A stretch of DNA of 64,000 nucleotides from Acestrorhynchus altus (lineage: Eukaryota; Chordata; Actinopteri; Characiformes; Acestrorhynchidae), in contig JAVGWO010000026.1 in the NCBI GenBank assembly GCA_034509495.1, positions 4,246,165 to 4,310,164 of the forward strand, in the 5' to 3' direction. The position numbers and the translations under genes are program-made. Positions 25,419 through 36,957 of this stretch are shown in pieces (the stretch's first letter is position 1; every line of letters begins with the position of its first letter). Under the pieces are notes generated by a model, which saw only the letters and a program-made list of their open reading frames with translations, made no database searches and was not told the DNA's origin.

Positions 25419-26879
25419 ACGTCTTTCAGTGACAACTATGGAAGAAGGCTATATCCACACCATATAAATTTAAAATAGCTTGAGTTCGGACATATTTATG
25501 CGTGGATTCTTCAAAAAAGTCAAAAATTGCACTTCAGTTTTATTGCTAGTGCTGACACTTATATATGCTGACAGTTATACTTCTTCAGTAATCAGACATA
25601 TTTGGATGCAGAAAGGTTTATCTTTTTAGGTCGGAAAACTCAAACAAAACAGTCCAACAAAACTTTGTGACTGTTACAACCTCTGTCATAAATAACCCAT
25701 ATAGGGGCCGAGTTGTAACCTTTACAAATTGGTCTGAACTGTTGGTGCTGTAGACTGTAGGTGCTGGAAACAAAGGATATGTAGATAGTACAAAAAATCA
25801 TAATTTTGTTCTTGAAAAATTCTAAATAAAAAGAAATGCTTACCCCTGCTCAGTATTCTACTGTGGTAATACGCACTTATAGTCAAGACACAGTGTGTAA
25901 ATGTTTCAGTTGTGAGCTTAAAATCTTTAAAGAGTATTCATGTGTCATACTTGTCCAATAAAAACACCTTCAGGCAAAACACAGCATGTTGTATTACTGT
26001 GGTAGATTTGCATTTATTTTTTTTATCAGTTACTGCTGCTACGGAAACCTGACCAGGGTTCACTGCAACTCATGCTGACCCAACCCACAGGGCACCACAA
26101 CACACATTACACAAATACAAAACCCATGCTTATTTTACCCTCAACTTCAGGCCCAGTACAAAACTAACAGACAAGCAGCCAATACCAGCAGCAATTACCA
26201 CACTTTGGTCCTAGTTTGGCCAGATACAGTATCTTTGCAAACAATTGGAGGACAAACCATCACCTTGGATCATGCCTGAAGGCATAGGAACCAGTTAATT
26301 AGAAATTCATTCACCCTTATACACACCTTTGGGGCACAGCACAACAGAACAGACTGCATGCTAAAAATGTGCTTTACTCCACTCTTAATATGCAAGGCCA
26401 TATGCAATGGGAGAACTCTGTGAGCAAAATTAAATTATTTCTAAAGCTCAGCATAACAGAGGCGAAAGCAGATTTGCCCTGCTGTGGTCTGTTTGTATCA
26501 ATTTTGCATACTGCCTAATTGAGTTAAAGTTAATATTGCAGCTCTACAGAACTTACTTTTTATTCTAAATTAGTGATCTCTTTCAAATAACACCATTAAC
26601 CTTTCATTAAGCAGTTTAGAACTGAAAGTGGATCGTCACACGTCTTTCTCTGTTTACTGAGTGAGTGCAGACAATGTTTATGGGATTTATGTGAGTTAAG
26701 CCAAACAGCTGTTATTCTGCCGGACTCATTTGGGAATGGGTGTTTAGCAGCAGTTTTCTGTGGTTTGCTTTTGTCTATTACTTTCTGGACCTCTGCCATA
26801 GAGTGAGGCCCTACGGATGTTCCAATATGGGTTCCAGTATGATTTTAAGGCACTAAGACTTCTGATTATTGGTAATAAT

Positions 26880-27095
26880 AGCTTCTGATGTAGTTTTGGT
26901 GGTTGGTGTAGCCTATGGCCAAACTGGGGTTTGATTCTTCAGCAAGGTGAGCACACCATGCGGCACCAATTAGAGTCTGTGGGCAAGAATTGTAATGTTG
27001 CTCTCACCTACCTGAGGAACAGTTATAAGGGAAATTGCAATTTCTCTCGGGGATTAATAAAGTTTTTCTAATTTAAATTCTGATTCTGAATATGG
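26880..27095 (+). repeat. Retroposon (SINE/LINE 3' end)
   Basis: Contains GGGTTTGATTCTTCAGCAAG and ends in TCGGGGATTAATAAAGTTTT and TCTGATTCTGA, the ending commonly seen on fish SINE/LINE 3' tails. Confidence 0.55.
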
Positions 27096-27121
27096 TTCAA
27101 ATGTAAGGTACTCTGTATTAG

Positions 27122-27570
27122 GAATAGAATAGAATAGAATAGAATAGAATAGAATAGAATAGAATAGAATAGAATAGAATAGAATAGAACTTTAATGATC
27201 CCTTGGGAGGGTTCCTTCAGGGAAATTAAGGAGAATCAGCCAGATGAACAGTGTTACTGAGAAGATATGATTGCCAGTTCCAATTCAAAACAATCCATGT
27301 ATTAAAAATTAAATCTATAAAGACCATCAGCAGTCAGAGTCTGAGCAAGCACAGTTGACCATGCTGTCTCTGGGAGGGTAGGTGTCGGTTTCTCCCCTCA
27401 TCACTTTCATGATTCTGACCAGCCCGGATGACCACTGACTGATGTATGAGAGCTGGGCTTCTGAGTGCCACCCTTGTAAAATCACCCACTGCCACCAGTG
27501 CATTGGTGGCAGTGGGTGATTTTACAGGTAACAGGGGAGGCATTGAGCTTTTCCTCACCCTTCTAGCGAC
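27122..27570 (-). repeat. Retroposon in reverse orientation with (TATTC)n tail
   Basis: On the - strand the sequence runs into CTGAAGGAACCCTCCCAAGG, GATCATTAAAGTTC and a (TATTC)n tail at 27189-27122, a typical retroposon end. The body to about 27570 contains the 23-bp hairpin described separately. Confidence 0.55.
27475..27526. repeat. Perfect inverted repeat: 23-bp arms, 6-base spacer
   Basis: The arm at 27475-27497 (starting TGTAAAATCACCCACTGCC) is the exact reverse complement of 27504-27526. The spacer is GTGCAT at 27498-27503. Pairing stops at both outer ends after one mismatch. It could form a strong RNA or DNA hairpin, or could be a fold-back made during repeat insertion. Confidence 0.9.
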
Positions 27571-27701
27571 CATTGCAAGTCATGGATTAAAAATAATACG
27601 TAGGTTTATTGGCTGGGTAAAATGAGAAGATAATTGTGTAAAAAAAATGTCAATAATTTTGCACTCTGTTTACCTTTTATCTATAAATTCACTTCATACA
27701 A

Positions 27702-27749
<48 letters not shown>
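27702..27749. repeat. (ATT)n microsatellite
   Basis: A run of ATT trinucleotides. Confidence 0.97.
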
Positions 27750-28265
27750 GTGTGTTAAACATGCTTTTGTTTTCATTTCACCTCTAAAAAGAATGATATA
27801 TAAGCAAGAATCTGTTAAATTCTTTTTTTTTTTTTCTTTTTTTCAGAGGTCGTATCACCAGGTACCTTAGGCTAAACTATTCAGCCCCTGCCATACCTGT
27901 CTCACTTCACTGGGGCTGTTATTTATGGAGGGCATGAATACATTAGCATGAACACAGATAATTGCAAATTGTCATCTTTCTGCACATTTATCTTGTTAAA
28001 AGCAACATTGATTTTTTCATGCCATACTTACAGTGTGATCCCACACTGTGCACTGTTGATGAAGGTTGCATTTGTGTTCTGTAGTCCATGTCCAGGGAAT
28101 GAGTTGGACTGTTAATGAGCTTAGCCTACTTTCCCTGGATTTACACTTTAATGTGAACGGATGCGTGTAATGTAATATACATGTGGAATGTTCAGCCACT
28201 ACCACCTACACATGTAAAACAGGAGCTGGGTAGCTCTTGTCTGCTAAATCAGCCTCTCTTGATGT

Positions 28266-28450
28266 CTGTCTTGTCTGTATTTCACCCCTCTCTCCTTTAT
28301 CTTGCTTGTTGTGATCATCACTCAGCATTATTTACCTCTTTGAGGTGGAAAGAAGAGGGAGAGAATCGGAGAGAGAAAGAGAGGCTGTAGCCAAAGCCAT
28401 TCTGAGTGTTTTTACTTGCAGTTTGTTACAGTTGATTGAATCGATTGCTT
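28266..28450 (+). repeat. Direct duplication, left copy
   Basis: About 185 bases recur at 28797-28984 at an offset of roughly 533, with about 80% identity by eye. Shared blocks include TTGTTGTGATCATCACTCAG, CTCTTTGAGG.GGAAAG and GTTGATTGAAT.GATTGCTT. Confidence 0.75.
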
Positions 28451-28796
28451 CATATCTCTGGATCAGACTAACCTACAGACATAACATACTACAACGTTTA
28501 CGCTATCTGTGTCAGTCTCATCATTGTGTGATGAATTAATCCAGCTCAGAAAACAGCTCAAATTTATTCCCAGTTTAAATGCCAAAGAAGTCTTTCAGTG
28601 CATGTTTACTCATCTGTCCACTTGTACCTGCTCAACCTGCATACAGACTCTGACTGATCGCCAAGAGGGGCCAGGCTAAACACATCACTGACCCAGTTAT
28701 TAAACTATGAATGACGATGAGAAGGAAGGAGCCGTTTAAATAACAAACTAATGTATTGAAGACATTTAGGTTGTTTATTTGTTTTATTTGAACTAC
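28451..28796 (+). repeat. Unclassified dispersed repeat family C, copy 2
   Basis: Contains ACTAACCTACAGACATAAC, CTCAACCTGCATACAGACTC and TTTAAATGCCAAAGAAGTC, which match copy 1 and in part copy 3. It is flanked on both sides by a ~185-bp host duplication. Confidence 0.6.
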
Positions 28797-28984
28797 TGTC
28801 TGTCTTGTTCACATTTGCCTCCCTCTCCTTCATCATTCTTGTTGTGATCATCACTCAGCATTTTGTCCCTCTTTGAGGCGGAAAGGAGCGAGAGAGAATC
28901 AGACGGAGAAAGAGAGGCTGCAGCTGTTACCATTCTGATTGTTTTTGCTTCCATTTTGTTATGGTTGATTGAATTGATTGCTTT
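28797..28984 (+). repeat. Direct duplication, right copy
   Basis: Right-hand partner of 28266-28450. Family C copy 2 lies exactly between the two copies. Confidence 0.75.
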
Positions 28985-30399
28985 TGGTGACACACTTGTT
29001 AATTGTCATGGCAGAGGCCCTTGATTGAAATTGGAAATAGAACTTTTTTATTTGCTTTCTCTGCTTTTCCGTTTCTCCTCTTCTCCATTTTGTCCCCCAT
29101 CACAATACCTCTCTTTCTCTAGACCCCTCAGTATACCTGTAAATGTGCTAGCCATTCCTTTTTTTTTACTATGCCTTTATTGATCAATCCATTTGTATTG
29201 CACTTTTTCTCTCGATCATTAGGGCCCTTCTTTGCGTTCAACCATTGCCATCCTTCTCTTCAGATGTGCGTCCCAGTTCTATTTATTTCTGTTTATTTAT
29301 TTATCCCGATGAGGCCGCTAAGTGCCTCTCTGTCAAACTGTATGCCGTTATTACCACCAGCAAATTATGCTGTTGTAGCCCACATCACTGAAAGCCAGCA
29401 TAAACAAGCCATTAGCAGGAGACAGGCATGCAGGACTCTTGATTAAATATGTAAAGGAGATTTTGGCATTTTTTGCCCATTAAAAGGAACGGGCAGACCT
29501 GTCCGTTCAGGAAATGAAAAGTAATGTACTTTTAATATAGAATTGATTGAACATCCATGCTTCACCCACAAATGTGTTCTTTGGTAACATCTGTTGTGAG
29601 GCTGGACAAGTTTACAGAATGTTGGCAAGAATGTCTTATAAACTAATGAGAAATTCGAGGGATATGTGTTTAGAGCTGCTATTTACCATTGAGTTGCTCA
29701 GTTAAATGATGCACTATCAAGCTCAACTGTGTTGCTGGAGGTAATTAAAATTCTGCAGTTTAGAAACAAGAACAATGCGTTTGCCAACATGCTAAACTTA
29801 GCTTGATTACAGAAAATATATCCAATCTGTCCTAACAGTACGACTCACATCATGCATGCAAAATGCATATAATGAAGCAATAAGTGTCAAGAGTCCAGGT
29901 GTTACTGATTCTGTCATGGGTAAAGGCTCATTTATGGTCAGTTTTAAATATGGATGGAGCATTTTGACTGTACTCTGTGTTCATCCATATTTGTGCGCAT
30001 TCTCTGAAAGTTTATGGATAGAGACAAAATGCAGCAGTACTAGTGATAATCATAGGGGCAGTTTACCCAATAATTCAAGCCAAATAGGACGACTGTCAAA
30101 TGGACAAAAAGAAGAAGGAACTTCACTTTTACATGTAAAGGGAGCATTAATAAGTTGTAAGCTGGAGATATTATTTTATCTTATATCTAATAGGTTTTAA
30201 TGCCAGGTTGTCTGTATCTGTTTAGGCATTTCATTATACCCATATGCTTTAATAACAATATATAAAACCATGTTTCTCTTTTTTTTTTTTGGAACATTCC
30301 AGTAGTATTGACTAAATAAAGTGGCAGTTCTACTGGAAAGCAAAAGAAGAGCATTTTTGAAAGGAAAAGTTGTGTATGTCAGTGAATGTGTGACAAATA

Positions 30400-32000
30400 T
30401 GTATTTAATCATAAAAATGTATGCTTTTTTCAGTTTTGTGAGGCAGTGTTATCTAATGATCGTTGACTTCATCCTACATGTAGCCCGATTATGTGTACTG
30501 AAAGCATGAGATACAGGTCAGGCAAAATTAATGAAAGCAGACAGGAATGTTTTACTACACTGATTAAAAACCTACACAGTAATGAATTAATAATAACAAC
30601 AAAGTTCTAATGGTATCTGTATTTGAGTCTGTTTTAAATGTATCGTCTGTTTATTCTACAACCCCAATTCCAGGTGGGATGTTGTGTGAAACATAAATAA
30701 AAACAGAATACAATGATTTGCAAATCCTTTTCAATCTATATTCACTTGAATACTCTACAAAGACAAAGGTATTTAATGTATTTAAGGTATTTAATTTGTT
30801 TTTGCAAATATTCACTCATTTTGCATTTGATGCCTGACAGGGGCAACAAGAGACTGGGAAAGTTAGGGAATGCTCAAAAAACTTGTGTTTGGAACATTCC
30901 ACAGGTGAACGGGTTAATTGGTGAGTGTCATTATTAGGTATAAAGAGAGCATCCCCGACAGTTTGTTCACTAGCAAAGATGGGGTGAGGTTCACCACTTT
31001 GTGAACAACTGTGTGAGCAAATAGTCCAACAGTTTAAGAACAACGTCTTATGTGCAGTTGCAAGGAATTTAGGGGTTTCATCATCTAAAGTCCATAATAT
31101 CATCAAAAGATTCAGAGAATCTGGAAAAATCTCTGCAAGTAGCCTCTGTAAGGCCGAAAACCATCACTGAATGGCCGTGACCTTCAATCCGTAACAGATA
31201 TGACCACATGGGCTCGGAATGTCTTATTCAGGGACGTCCCTGCTTATTTCAGCTATTTCAGTTACAACAACGTGGCTTCGTAATAAAAGAGTGTGGTCAC
31301 TAGACTGGTCTGTCTGCAGTCCAGTACTGTCACCCATTGAAAATGTGTATCGCATTATGCAGCGCAAAATACAACAATGGAGACTGTGGACTGTTGGGTA
31401 ACTGAAGTTGCACATCAAGCAAGATTGGGAAAGAATTCCACCCAGAAAGTTTCGGCAATTAGTTCCCAAATACGTATTGAGTGTTGTTTAAAGGATCAGT
31501 GATGTAACACAGTGGTAAAAATTTACCTGTCCCAACTTTTTTGGAATGTGTTGCAGACATCAAATTCAAAATGAGTGAATATTTGCAAAAAACAATAAAG
31601 TTTATGTGTTTGAACATGAAATATATTGTAGTGGATTCAATTGAATATAGATTTGCAAGTCATCTTAATCTATTATTTATGTTTTACACAATGTCCCAAC
31701 TTCATTGGAATTGCAGTTGTAAATAAGATATTCAGTTTTCACTTCTCTGTCATTTCAGATGATTTGTTAGCACCAAGGTAATGTTTTGTACATCCCTTTT
31801 CTCTCACTGGGGCAGATGCAGAGCAGTATGCAGGTCTGTAGGTCTAAATAACTGTCCTTCCATCCAAAAGGAGTGTAATGTAATTTAACATGGAGAGATT
31901 CTAGGTTCAGCTGCATGAACACATTTCCCGCGGGATATATGGTGCCCCTATTTGGGTGCAGAAGCCACATTTTCTTAGCGGCTGTATTGCTTAACATTCA
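30400..32000 (+). repeat. Duplicated segment X, first copy, interrupted by the Tc1-type element
   Basis: The part at 30400-30510 (AATCATAAAAATGTATGC, GTTGACTTCATCCTACATG) and the part at 31890-31980 (GCTGCATGAACACATTTCCC, TTTGGGTGCAGAAGCCA) match consecutive parts of 32260-32515. The transposon at 30659-31719 splits this first copy. Confidence 0.55.
30659..31719 (+). mobile_element. Internally deleted Tc1/mariner-type transposon
   Basis: TA flanks at 30657-30658 and 31720-31721 enclose ends CAACCCCAATTCCAGGTGGG and its imperfect reverse complement. The left half carries a decayed helix-turn-helix part (AGTCCAACAGTTTAAGAACA). The right half carries SPIENVYRIMQRKI with the catalytic Glu. The central catalytic region is missing near 31200, so the copy is about 1.06 kb and cannot be autonomous. 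Confidence 0.8.
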
Positions 32001-32259
32001 TGCCAGTGTATAACAATGCATAGAGTATGTAGGTAGTGATGTTTGTAACATCTGTAATGGACATATTCAGTTTTGTATAAGGAGCATAAATGTCTTAAGT
32101 GTCATTTTGCTCTTTTGCTCAGAGCATTTACGTCAGTAGTTGCTACACTATTTACAGCATCATACCGCAGTGATGGTGGTGTTTGTGGAAAAATGTGTTG
32201 TGGTGAGATAACAGCACTTTTCGAATGTTTCTCAACCAACTTACTGTTCTGTGAATAAA

Positions 32260-32515
32260 ACGTCTTTAATCATAAAAATCCATTATATTTTTATAAAAAC
32301 TATGTTCGTTGTGTTTTTCAGTTTGAAATATGGTTTTGTTTTGAGGCAGAGTATCCGTTGACGGTCGACTTCATCCTGCATATTGCATGATCTAGTAGTC
32401 AAGATGATCCATAGGTTAATCAGCTCTGCCAGCTACATGAACACAATTCCCTGGTGGATATACTGTGCGCATTTGGGTGGAGAAGCCAAAATTGAATGAT
32501 TCCCAGAGCCTGCAT
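32260..32515 (+). repeat. Duplicated segment X, second copy
   Basis: Contains AATCATAAAAATCCATTA, GTCGACTTCATCCTGCATA, GCTACATGAACACAATTCCC and TTTGGGTGGAGAAGCCA, in the same order as in the first copy. Confidence 0.55.
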
Positions 32516-33469
32516 TTAACACTACTTGAGGCAAATACAACCAAATCTACGCAAGACTTTCAAATAATATATGCTTTACTTTATTTTGCTGTATTACAGA
32601 GAGTTGTTTGGGGGATACTTTAATTCAGACCTCTCAGCTACTCCAATTATATAATCCACTTGTAGAAAGAGCACGGCTAGGGCAGTTGTCTCTGTGGTAG
32701 TTCTAGTGATCATACATTAACCATGCTGTAGAGTTCCAGTGTCTGCCTCAGTAGTCAGAGCTGTTCTTACGCCGTATTAGTGCTTAGCATGCATGGCATG
32801 CTGCAGCTGCACTGTGGTAAGTAGGAGATTTCCTGCATTAGTGCTAGCCAGCATCTCTCGTGGCAGGTTAGCACAGCAGGAGAGCTGACAGGGGCAGGCT
32901 GCCTCTCAGGCTTGTGGCTGGGCTGATGGAGTCCTGCTATCATGGTAGCAAAGTTATCCAGCAGGGGAGAGGCAGGGAGGGGGGAAAAACTGAAACTGTA
33001 TAGGTCCATAGCCAGGGGCGGTCGCCAGGGCCTGAAAGTTGGTGGAAAATGTGAGAGATAAAAGTCGAAATAGAATAAATGCTCTTTTTCGAGATTTGGT
33101 TTGAAATGGATGGTGGGAGAGATAAAGAGAGGAATAGAGGGAAAAGATAGCAGTGCAGATTGATTTATTTGTGCATGTGAAATAAGATATGGACAAATAG
33201 GATAAGCAGATGGACAGGAAGAGGACAGAGGTAGAGGACAAGCTAGAGGAGAGTTTTATATATAAACAGCAGGTAAATAATAAGACTATGGTTATTTTTA
33301 TATATGAACTGAGGGAAAAGGACAGATTATTCTTCAGGTTATTTAGTTTATCTCCTCTTATACAGCAGTTAGACCTATACCCGATGTTATCATGATAAGA
33401 GCCCCTAGTGGTGGTGAAAACACATTTATCACCAGTTAAAAAAACATTCAATGTAAATCATATCAACAC

Positions 33470-33960
33470 TTAGAACCCGAGATCTGCACTTTGCCGGCAG
33501 TTGCATCCCATTTCCTAGGCCTCAAATCTCATGATCAGAGTAACCTACAGACATGTTACACAAATCAGACCAAACTGCAATACTCACCCTATCATGGTGG
33601 CCTCATCATTGTGTGAATTATCAATGAGTAATTCAGTTCACTCTTTTCCATCTGAACTAAATCTCATTTACTGTCATAGCATCCTTCCAGCACACGTGTA
33701 CATGCTCAACCTGCATGCAGACTCCCACTGATCAGTATCATATCATACTGATATATACATCAGTAACAAAAATAATAAAGGACAATCAGGGATTTTGCTT
33801 ATACTTTATTTAGATAAAAGAAACAAAACAAGCATGTACATTTTTTTTTTTTATCAAAACGTGGTAAAATTCTTACAAAAAAATCTAAATTATCTAAAGA
33901 ATCTCAAATGAAGACAAATTTCAGTAGCCTAGGAACTTCTGAAAATAACAATATCTGGCA
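33470..33960 (+). repeat. Unclassified dispersed repeat family C, copy 3
   Basis: Matches copy 1 in order and spacing over about 500 bases, including GTACATGCTCAACCTGCATG, the AATAATAAAGG block and ATCTCAAATGAAGACAAATT. Confidence 0.65.
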
Positions 33961-35148
33961 TGACATGGGAGTGAAATCTCATTTCTGTGTGGGATGAAAT
34001 ATGCAAATCAGCTCATTATGTGGCAACCAGTTGTTTATCCGTTCAGCCTCCTCCTGTGCTGTGCTAAAGATGGTCGGTGGCACCGCATTCGCAATTGTAG
34101 GTGAAGTCAACAGCTCTGACAGCCCATGCTGGGGAGAAACGTCTGTTTTGTAATGTGTGGGGAGGAGTTTTGGTTGCATTGGGAGGTTTTTGGTTGTCAA
34201 GTGTGTCTTGAAAAGATGGATGTGTTTACATTGCTAAAACATGGCACTAATGCATCTCTGACCATCTCCTGAAGTCTTTGAGTGATCACATTGGTGTTTT
34301 GTTGTTCTAAATGTGTCTTGGTTGCGTTTATACTTTTATGCATTTGTAAGTGGCTTGGCCATAACCAGATATAATCCTGATACTTAAGGTGGGTGACATT
34401 GCCAGGTGTAAACAGGATCTGTTTTGCTCCTAATGATGCTTCAAAGTTAGAAACTAAAAAGGTCTAAAATTACACAAAAGTTGGTGCAAAATACCAAAGC
34501 AAGGATACATATACTCATTAGTATTAAATTTGCCATTAATACTATTTTTTTTTTTTTTACCAAAAGGTACAAATAATTTCAGCTGAAAGGAAGTGTAAGA
34601 TTGCAATTCTATTCCAAAGGAAGATAATGGTTATCAAGAACAAATGACAGGAGTAGTTTCTCTCAGTGTGGTGTTTGGTATGGTGTCCAGACATCTCGGA
34701 ATGAAGTTGTAGAGGTTCCTAAATGGACAATCCATCCCAATAGCACCCCAATGTAATAACATCCAATGGCATCAAAGCCATAGCTTTCTTCAAGGCAAGC
34801 TCTTGAGAAGGCAGCAATATGTGGATTAACATTGTGCTGTTGGAATAGTGCTATTCAAATGACATCATTATACTCCTGTGTGTTATTCACAAGAACTCTT
34901 AATTGTAGCTTCGTGGGTCACGCTCATTTAATCATTTGATATCATTATGGCAGTGTATGGGATTATGCAGTTGACATGATACTGCAATTTAACTTTTGCC
35001 TTGTTAATGATCAACTAGGCCAATTTTAACCTTGTATTTTAAAGTATGATTGTGAATAATTTTGTACTGATGTCAGTGCAGCCTTTCTTGTAGTGGAGTG
35101 TTCATTTATATGACAAAAGACTGGTTTTGACAAATGGCAAATTTATTC

Positions 35149-35326
35149 AAACGCAGACTGAAGACCCATCTCTTTCAAGAGTATTTAACTCCATAAAGAT
35201 TTATACTCAATCTGACCCCAATCTGACATTTGTTTTCAACAGCATCTGAGCATGAGGAAGCACTTTTGTAAGTTGCGCTGGATAAGGGCATCTGCTAAAT
35301 GCCACAAATGTAAATGTAAATGTAAA
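35149..35326 (+). repeat. LINE-derived 3' end (L2/CR1-like)
   Basis: A short frame KRRLKTHLFQEYLTP followed by TAA looks like the C-terminus of a non-LTR reverse transcriptase. It is followed by AAGTTGCGCTGGATAAGGGC, ATCTGCTAAATGCCACAAAT and a (GTAAAT)n tail. Only the last few hundred bases of the element are present. Confidence 0.65.
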
Positions 35327-36368
35327 TTAAAGCATGTCAGTAACAAGGTGGGTTTTGGCAGGGGTGGGGATGGAAGAGTAGCAGTGATAACATCTCCAGA
35401 AACAGCTGAAGGATGTGGAAGCTGTTTTAACAGTTAAATGATCATCATAAAATCTTCATAATATTGTTGTAAACATTAATTAAAAATCATAAACCATTAC
35501 ACATCATTATATCTCGGTTTGTAATCAGCTTTTCAAAAGCCACTGACTGTTCCAGCACTCATATCCAATTGTATGTGAGGAGTGTGATTCTAGTTGTTAC
35601 ATGAAGTGTGTACAATCTTGATTAAATAAGAAGGGGATCATAAGCTCTCAAACAAGGAGCCTGCATGTACTGCACAATAATGGCACATTAGTAAAACTGT
35701 CATTATTAATGTGATGTTTCATGTTTAATCTGACATGTAGCTTCTTACATGTTCTGTATTTAAAAGGATCACATATGACACTGTAAAATCAGTTGAGAAT
35801 CTAGGCTTAAACATGTCTAAGAAATCATCCTCTTGTGTTATAAGGCTGTTAAGGAGTATTAGCCCAGTTCATTTAGTCTACATAACATTTGCCTTCCAAC
35901 AATAGTTATAGAAAGTGTGTGACAGTGTTCATGAAGCCTCAGCAGTCACTGTGTTGAGAGCTGATATAGGGGCTTATTGCTTAAGGACAAATTCAATTTT
36001 AGAGCTGGAATGGAATTTGAGGCGGTTCATGGTTTATTTATTTCCTCTTATTTTAGCACAGAGGTTCAGCAGAGACTGACAACAACATCAACCACAATAA
36101 ACAACAGCAGCAAAAAAAGTCAGTCTTTCACACACTGGTCACTCAGTGTTAACCTAACATGACAAATAAATAAATACAGCATCCAAGGTGCTGTGAGCTT
36201 CTGCTTTAGATTCTGGTGGTAAGGAGAATAGAATGAAAATGGCTACGAATGTGGTGAAGTCCCATTTTCAGGTTGGCATCTTCACTGTTATAAGCTAAAC
36301 TTTATATCAAATTGTTTTTTGTTATTGTGTGACTTTAGAAAAGTGTTGACTTCATTTATTTATTTAAT

Positions 36369-36444
36369 CCATCCATTCATTTATTCATTCATTCATTCAT
36401 TTATTCATTCATTCATTCATTCATTCATTCATTCATTCATTCAT

Positions 36445-36479
<35 letters not shown>

Positions 36480-36482
36480 TTC
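36369..36482. repeat. (ATTC)n / (ATTT)n compound microsatellite
   Basis: Tetranucleotide ATTC repeats pass directly into ATTT repeats. Confidence 0.97.
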
Positions 36483-36659
36483 CCAATTGTTTTCCCAATT
36501 TGGAAATTAGGGCCAATTAGGACTCAAATGATGCTCCTGACACTCGGAGGGTAAAGACAAGCACATGTGAATAGCTGACCTCAAGTAATTCTGAACCATT
36601 GTGATTGGTCCATGTGTAATGAAATGTGAATACTTATGAACATGTATTCACAAGCACAT

Positions 36660-36957
36660 GTGAATGCATGTGAAGCTATCCACCACCTCGTGTAGAACTG
36701 CCATTGCACCACTGCTGCCAAACACACTCAGAGGAAAGTGCCTGGTCCCCAGCTCCAATACAATGGCTAACAGGTGCCTGTGCTGCACTGGATGTGTTGT
36801 GGGGAGAGAGTGCCATCTACCCACTCAGAGAGAGCTTGTGCATTTTGCTCTCATTGACTCCAGCTGCCGATGGTTATCAGGATGGCCTGATAATCAAACC
36901 TGCAATCCTCAGGTTATAGTGCTGATGCATTAGACCACGTATACACTCTGAGCCCCT
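36660..36957 (+). repeat. Dispersed repeat family A, copy 2
   Basis: The longest of the copies. It contains GTGCCATCTACCCACTCAG and ends in GATGCATTAGACCAC and TGAGCCCC. Partial relatives occur near 23090-23250, 24240-24384 and 63115-63215, recognisable by (A/C)TACCCA followed by GAGAG or GAGTG. Confidence 0.6.

Noticed and set aside
32954..33451. A 165-residue - strand frame rich in Ser and Leu
   Set aside because: The composition follows purine-rich DNA on the other strand, and no domain or homology is evident.
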